Below, piece after piece: positions 15,622-17,644 of a stretch of 17,644 nucleotides of DNA; position 1 is the first letter of the stretch, and the number at the start of each line of letters is the position of its first letter. The notes beneath the pieces are model-generated. The model saw only the letters and a list, made by a program, of their open reading frames with translations. It did not search any database and had not been told where the DNA came from. This DNA comes from DATKUA01 sp965602675 (GTDB lineage: Bacteria; Acidobacteriota; DATKUA01): the NCBI GenBank assembly GCA_965602675.1, contig CBFCZO010000063.1:1-17644 (forward strand). The letters run 5' to 3'. The position numbers and the translations under genes were made by a program.

Positions 15622-16413
15622 ATGAGAATGAGCCTGATGAATAAATCTCTGATCACCGCGAACCGGGTAATCTCTGAGGACTTATTCGCAATTGACATTC
15701 TGGACGAGGATATTGCTAGAAAAGCTCTGCCCGGTCAATTTGTCATGATTCTACCAGCAGAGGATTTCTTAGTTAGTAGACCATTTAGCATTTTTGCAAG
15801 GATCTGGGACGGAGATAATCCCATTGGATTCACTCTGCTAATAAAGGTCGTCGGTCAAGGCACCAAGCTGATTAGCAACGTTAAACCTGGTGACTATATC
15901 AATGTTAGGGGTCCCTTAGGTAACAATTTTGAATATACCAATGCTAACCAGTACCTACTGGTTGCTGGCGGAACTGGAATAGCTCCTATCTGTTTTTGCG
16001 CACAAGAAATGAGTTTGCATGGCATAAATTATTCGCTCTTATATGGGGTGAAGAATATCCACCAAGCAGCCACAGAGGAACTTGAAACACTAGAAGTGCA
16101 AGGTACTTTCGCTAGTGAAGATGGTTCTATTGGAAATCACGGAATGGTATCAGGTTTACTCTCCACAAAACTTAAAGAACACTCTAATGACATGATTGTC
16201 TTTGCTTGCGGTCCATGGGAAATGCTGCATAGCTGTAGTAATATCTGCGACTCATTCAGCACCCCATGTATTTGCTCATTAGAGCGTTATATGGCTTGTG
16301 GAATAGGTGTATGTCTTAGTTGCGTTTTTCAGTCTCCCAAGGATGATCATTACCATACTTGCTGCAAAGAGGGGCCAGTTGTCCATACCACAGAGGTTCG
16401 TTGGGATGTTTAA
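15622..16413 (+). CDS. pyrK: Dihydroorotate dehydrogenase B electron-transfer subunit (AT-rich copy)
   Basis: This 263-residue complete PyrK passes electrons from the PyrD FMN through a [2Fe-2S] cluster and FAD to NAD+. RPFSIFAR (53-60) binds FAD, GFTLLIK (69-75) and RGPLGNNF (96-103) follow, VAGGTGIAP (114-122) begins the NAD domain, and CGP is at 196-198. The cluster cysteines are C226, C231, C234 and C247 or C248 (ACGIGVCLSC, then HTCCKEG). ATG codons at 15622, 15628 and 15637 are all possible; AGG lies 9 bases before the first. pyrD overlaps its end by 8 bases, so the pair is one translational unit. It is homologous to the broken GC-rich pyrK just upstream but differs strongly in codon use. 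Confidence 0.93.
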   Translation: MRMSLMNKSLITANRVISEDLFAIDILDEDIARKALPGQFVMILPAEDFLVSRPFSIFARIWDGDNPIGFTLLIKVVGQGTKLISNVKPGDYINVRGPLGNNFEYTNANQYLLVAGGTGIAPICFCAQEMSLHGINYSLLYGVKNIHQAATEELETLEVQGTFASEDGSIGNHGMVSGLLSTKLKEHSNDMIVFACGPWEMLHSCSNICDSFSTPCICSLERYMACGIGVCLSCVFQSPKDDHYHTCCKEGPVVHTTEVRWDV

Positions 16414-17326
16414 CTCAAACGTGAATCTAAACGGATTGCTTTTAAAAAACCCTGTCATTTCTGCATCTGGAACTTGTGGCTATGGACTTGAACTTAACGA
16501 GCACATAGATATCTCATTCCTTGGCGCCGTATCCGTAAAAGGCATAAGCCTTTTTAGACATGAAGGAAATAGACCACCTAGAGTAGCTGAGACCCCTTCT
16601 GGGCTATTAAACTCGATTGGCTTGCAAAACGTTGGATCAGAAATATTCGCAAAGAAGATTTTGCCAAGACTAAGATTAATTAAAACAGCGATTATAGCCA
16701 ATATATGGGGAAACACAGAAGAAGAATTTGTCAATGTGATAAATCGGTTATCACAAGAGGATGGCATTGCAGCTTTTGAAATTAACATTTCATGTCCAAA
16801 CATCAGCAAGGAATACAGAGAATTCGGCAATAATCCCAAGTCCACATATGCACTTATAAAACGAATAAGAAAGAGAACTGATCGCCACATAATAGTGAAG
16901 TTAAGTCCAAATGTAAGAGACATTGCAGAAATAGGAGAAGCTGCGCAGGACGCCGGAGCTGATAGCATAAGTGCTATTAATACAGTAATGGCTATGGATA
17001 TTGATATAAAGAAAAAAGAACCTGTATTGGCCAATTCCATCGGAGGGCTAAGTGGCCCTGCGATTCGACCTATAGCATTAAGATGTGTCTGGCAATTATA
17101 CAAGAAAGTTAGCATTCCTATTATAGGGGTTGGTGGGATATTCTCATATCAGGATGCTCTTAAGTTTTTTTTCGCGGGAGCAAGTGCCATCCAGATAGGA
17201 ACGGCAGTTTTTTCTAATCCATCAGCACCAATAAATATAATAGACGACTTGGCAAATTGGTGCGAGGAAAATAATATTCAATGCCTGAATGATATAATAG
17301 GCTTGGCGCACAAATCACCAAAATAG
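16406..17326 (+). CDS. pyrD: Dihydroorotate dehydrogenase B catalytic subunit (AT-rich copy)
   Basis: This 306-residue class 1B enzyme oxidises dihydroorotate to orotate and needs PyrK to use NAD+. The FMN-binding N-terminus is SASGTCGYG (19-27), with VSVKGIS containing the active-site lysine K45. The 1B-type catalytic cysteine is C130 in EINISCPNIS. VKLSPN (164-169), GVGGI (241-245) and GASAIQIGTA (258-267) bind FMN. I start it at the ATG at 16406, which has AGAGG 9 bases upstream, overlaps the pyrK stop and gives the family N-terminus. The frame continues upstream to 16307 only within pyrK. The cytoplasmic PyrK-PyrD heterotetramer is the expected form. All key residues are present, so it should be functional despite its foreign composition. 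Confidence 0.94.
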   Translation: MFNSNVNLNGLLLKNPVISASGTCGYGLELNEHIDISFLGAVSVKGISLFRHEGNRPPRVAETPSGLLNSIGLQNVGSEIFAKKILPRLRLIKTAIIANIWGNTEEEFVNVINRLSQEDGIAAFEINISCPNISKEYREFGNNPKSTYALIKRIRKRTDRHIIVKLSPNVRDIAEIGEAAQDAGADSISAINTVMAMDIDIKKKEPVLANSIGGLSGPAIRPIALRCVWQLYKKVSIPIIGVGGIFSYQDALKFFFAGASAIQIGTAVFSNPSAPINIIDDLANWCEENNIQCLNDIIGLAHKSPK

Positions 17327-17351
17327 TTATTAGGTTGCCGTTTTGAAAACA

Positions 17352-17644
17352 ATGAGGGACCACGTTTTCGTCGCGCTCGACGTGCCCTCTGCGGACGGCG
17401 CACGCAGGCTCATCGACAAACTGCGTGGCGAGGCGACCGGCTTCAAGATCGGCCTACAGCTCTTCTGCAACGCCGGATCTGGCTTCGTCGCCGAGCTCGC
17501 CCGCCAGGAACTTAGGATTTTCCTTGATCTCAAGTTTCACGACATACCCAACACCGTCGCCAGAGCGGTGCGTTCGGTCGCCTCCATCTGCGCATCGGCT
17601 ATCCAGGTGGGCACGGCGACTTTCGTCGACCCCACCGCGCCGAC
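17352..17644 (+). pseudogene. pyrF: pyrF N-terminal part joined in frame to a pyrD C-terminal segment (cut by window end)
   Basis: The first 79 or so residues are orotidine-5'-phosphate decarboxylase: FVALDVPSADGAR opens strand 1, FKIGLQLF is strand 2, and FLDLKFHDIPNT holds the catalytic D-x-K-x-x-D signature (D59, K61, D64). Normal PyrF would next read something like a VHASGG strand. Instead, from about residue 80 (base 17589) the frame reads ASAIQVGTATFVDPTAP, which is the FMN-phosphate segment of PyrD (compare ASAIQIGTAVFSNPSAP at 259-275 of the pyrD just upstream). The pyrD part is GC-rich, so it was not copied from the AT-rich pyrD. No strong SD precedes the ATG. The hybrid would lack most of both enzymes and is unlikely to be active. 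Whether an intact pyrF follows lies outside the window. Confidence 0.85.

Larger units (their letters stand above)
15313..17340. other. AT-rich block carrying a complete, divergent pyrK-pyrD pair
   Basis: Base composition and codon use change sharply at both ends. Directly counted 60-base samples give 75% GC at 15181-15240, 43% at 15361-15420, 38% at 16801-16860, and 60% at 17461-17520. Codons such as AAT, ATA, AGA and TTA are common inside and rare outside. The left edge interrupts host-type pyrK; the right edge lies between the pyrD stop and the pyrF start. I see no transposase, integrase, terminal inverted repeats or target-site duplications, so this does not look like an insertion sequence. 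It looks like acquired DNA (xenologous replacement) or a chimera. Confidence 0.75.

Noticed and set aside
15313..17351. The AT-rich block as an insertion sequence or transposon
   Set aside because: No transposase or integrase gene, no terminal inverted repeats and no flanking target duplication are visible; its only genes are pyrK and pyrD.
17352..17644. A genuine bifunctional PyrF-PyrD fusion enzyme
   Set aside because: PyrF is cut after about a third of its length and the PyrD part lacks its catalytic cysteine and most of the barrel, so neither domain could be complete unless an unusual arrangement follows.

Overview
The window looks like chromosomal DNA from a GC-rich, probably anaerobic or microaerobic bacterium that I cannot place in a phylum. 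The clues to lifestyle are a 2-hydroxyacyl-CoA dehydratase-type activase, an iron-sulfur-flavoprotein-like protein, and the NAD-linked class 1B dihydroorotate dehydrogenase (PyrK/PyrD). Most genes are GC-rich with strong Shine-Dalgarno (SD) sites, some with TTG or GTG starts. No rRNA, tRNA, CRISPR array, transposase or integrase was seen.

Layout, left to right. Positions 32-4974 (+): a two-gene BcrA/BadF/HgdC-type activase system (1022 and 434 residues, overlapping by 19 bases), then a MntP-type manganese exporter. Positions 5021-6361 (-): a membrane-anchored protein with a DNA-binding N-terminus and a calcium-binding FG-GAP-like outer domain, divergent from a SAM methyltransferase (6499-7344, +). 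A secreted M20/AbgB-like amidohydrolase follows (7414-8838, +). Positions 8842-10012 (-): a four-helix membrane protein behind a flavodoxin-fold protein. Positions 10125-12888 (-): a tight pyrR-pyrB-pyrC operon with its own candidate promoter and a structured leader. Positions 12996-14925 (-): two paralogous EamA/DMT transporters of identical length (304 residues).

The right end is the unusual part. A GC-rich host-type pyrK begins at 15061 but breaks off after about 81 residues. It runs into an AT-rich block (about 15313-17340) that carries its own leader, a complete pyrK and a complete pyrD. The sequence then returns to GC-rich DNA with the start of pyrF. After about 79 codons, past the catalytic signature, pyrF switches in frame to the C-terminal segment of a GC-rich pyrD, and the window ends. 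The simplest reading is that the original pyrK-pyrD-pyrF locus was invaded by a divergent pyrK-pyrD copy, leaving broken host pyrK and pyrD ends on either side. An assembly or amplification chimera must be excluded first.

Functionally, PyrB and PyrC make carbamoyl-aspartate and dihydroorotate. The PyrK/PyrD pair oxidises the latter to orotate with NAD+, and PyrF would act at the last step to UMP. PyrR is the expected UMP-responsive regulator. carAB and pyrE are not in the window. The two DMT transporters lie inside this pyrimidine cluster, which makes a metabolite-export role worth testing but does not establish it.
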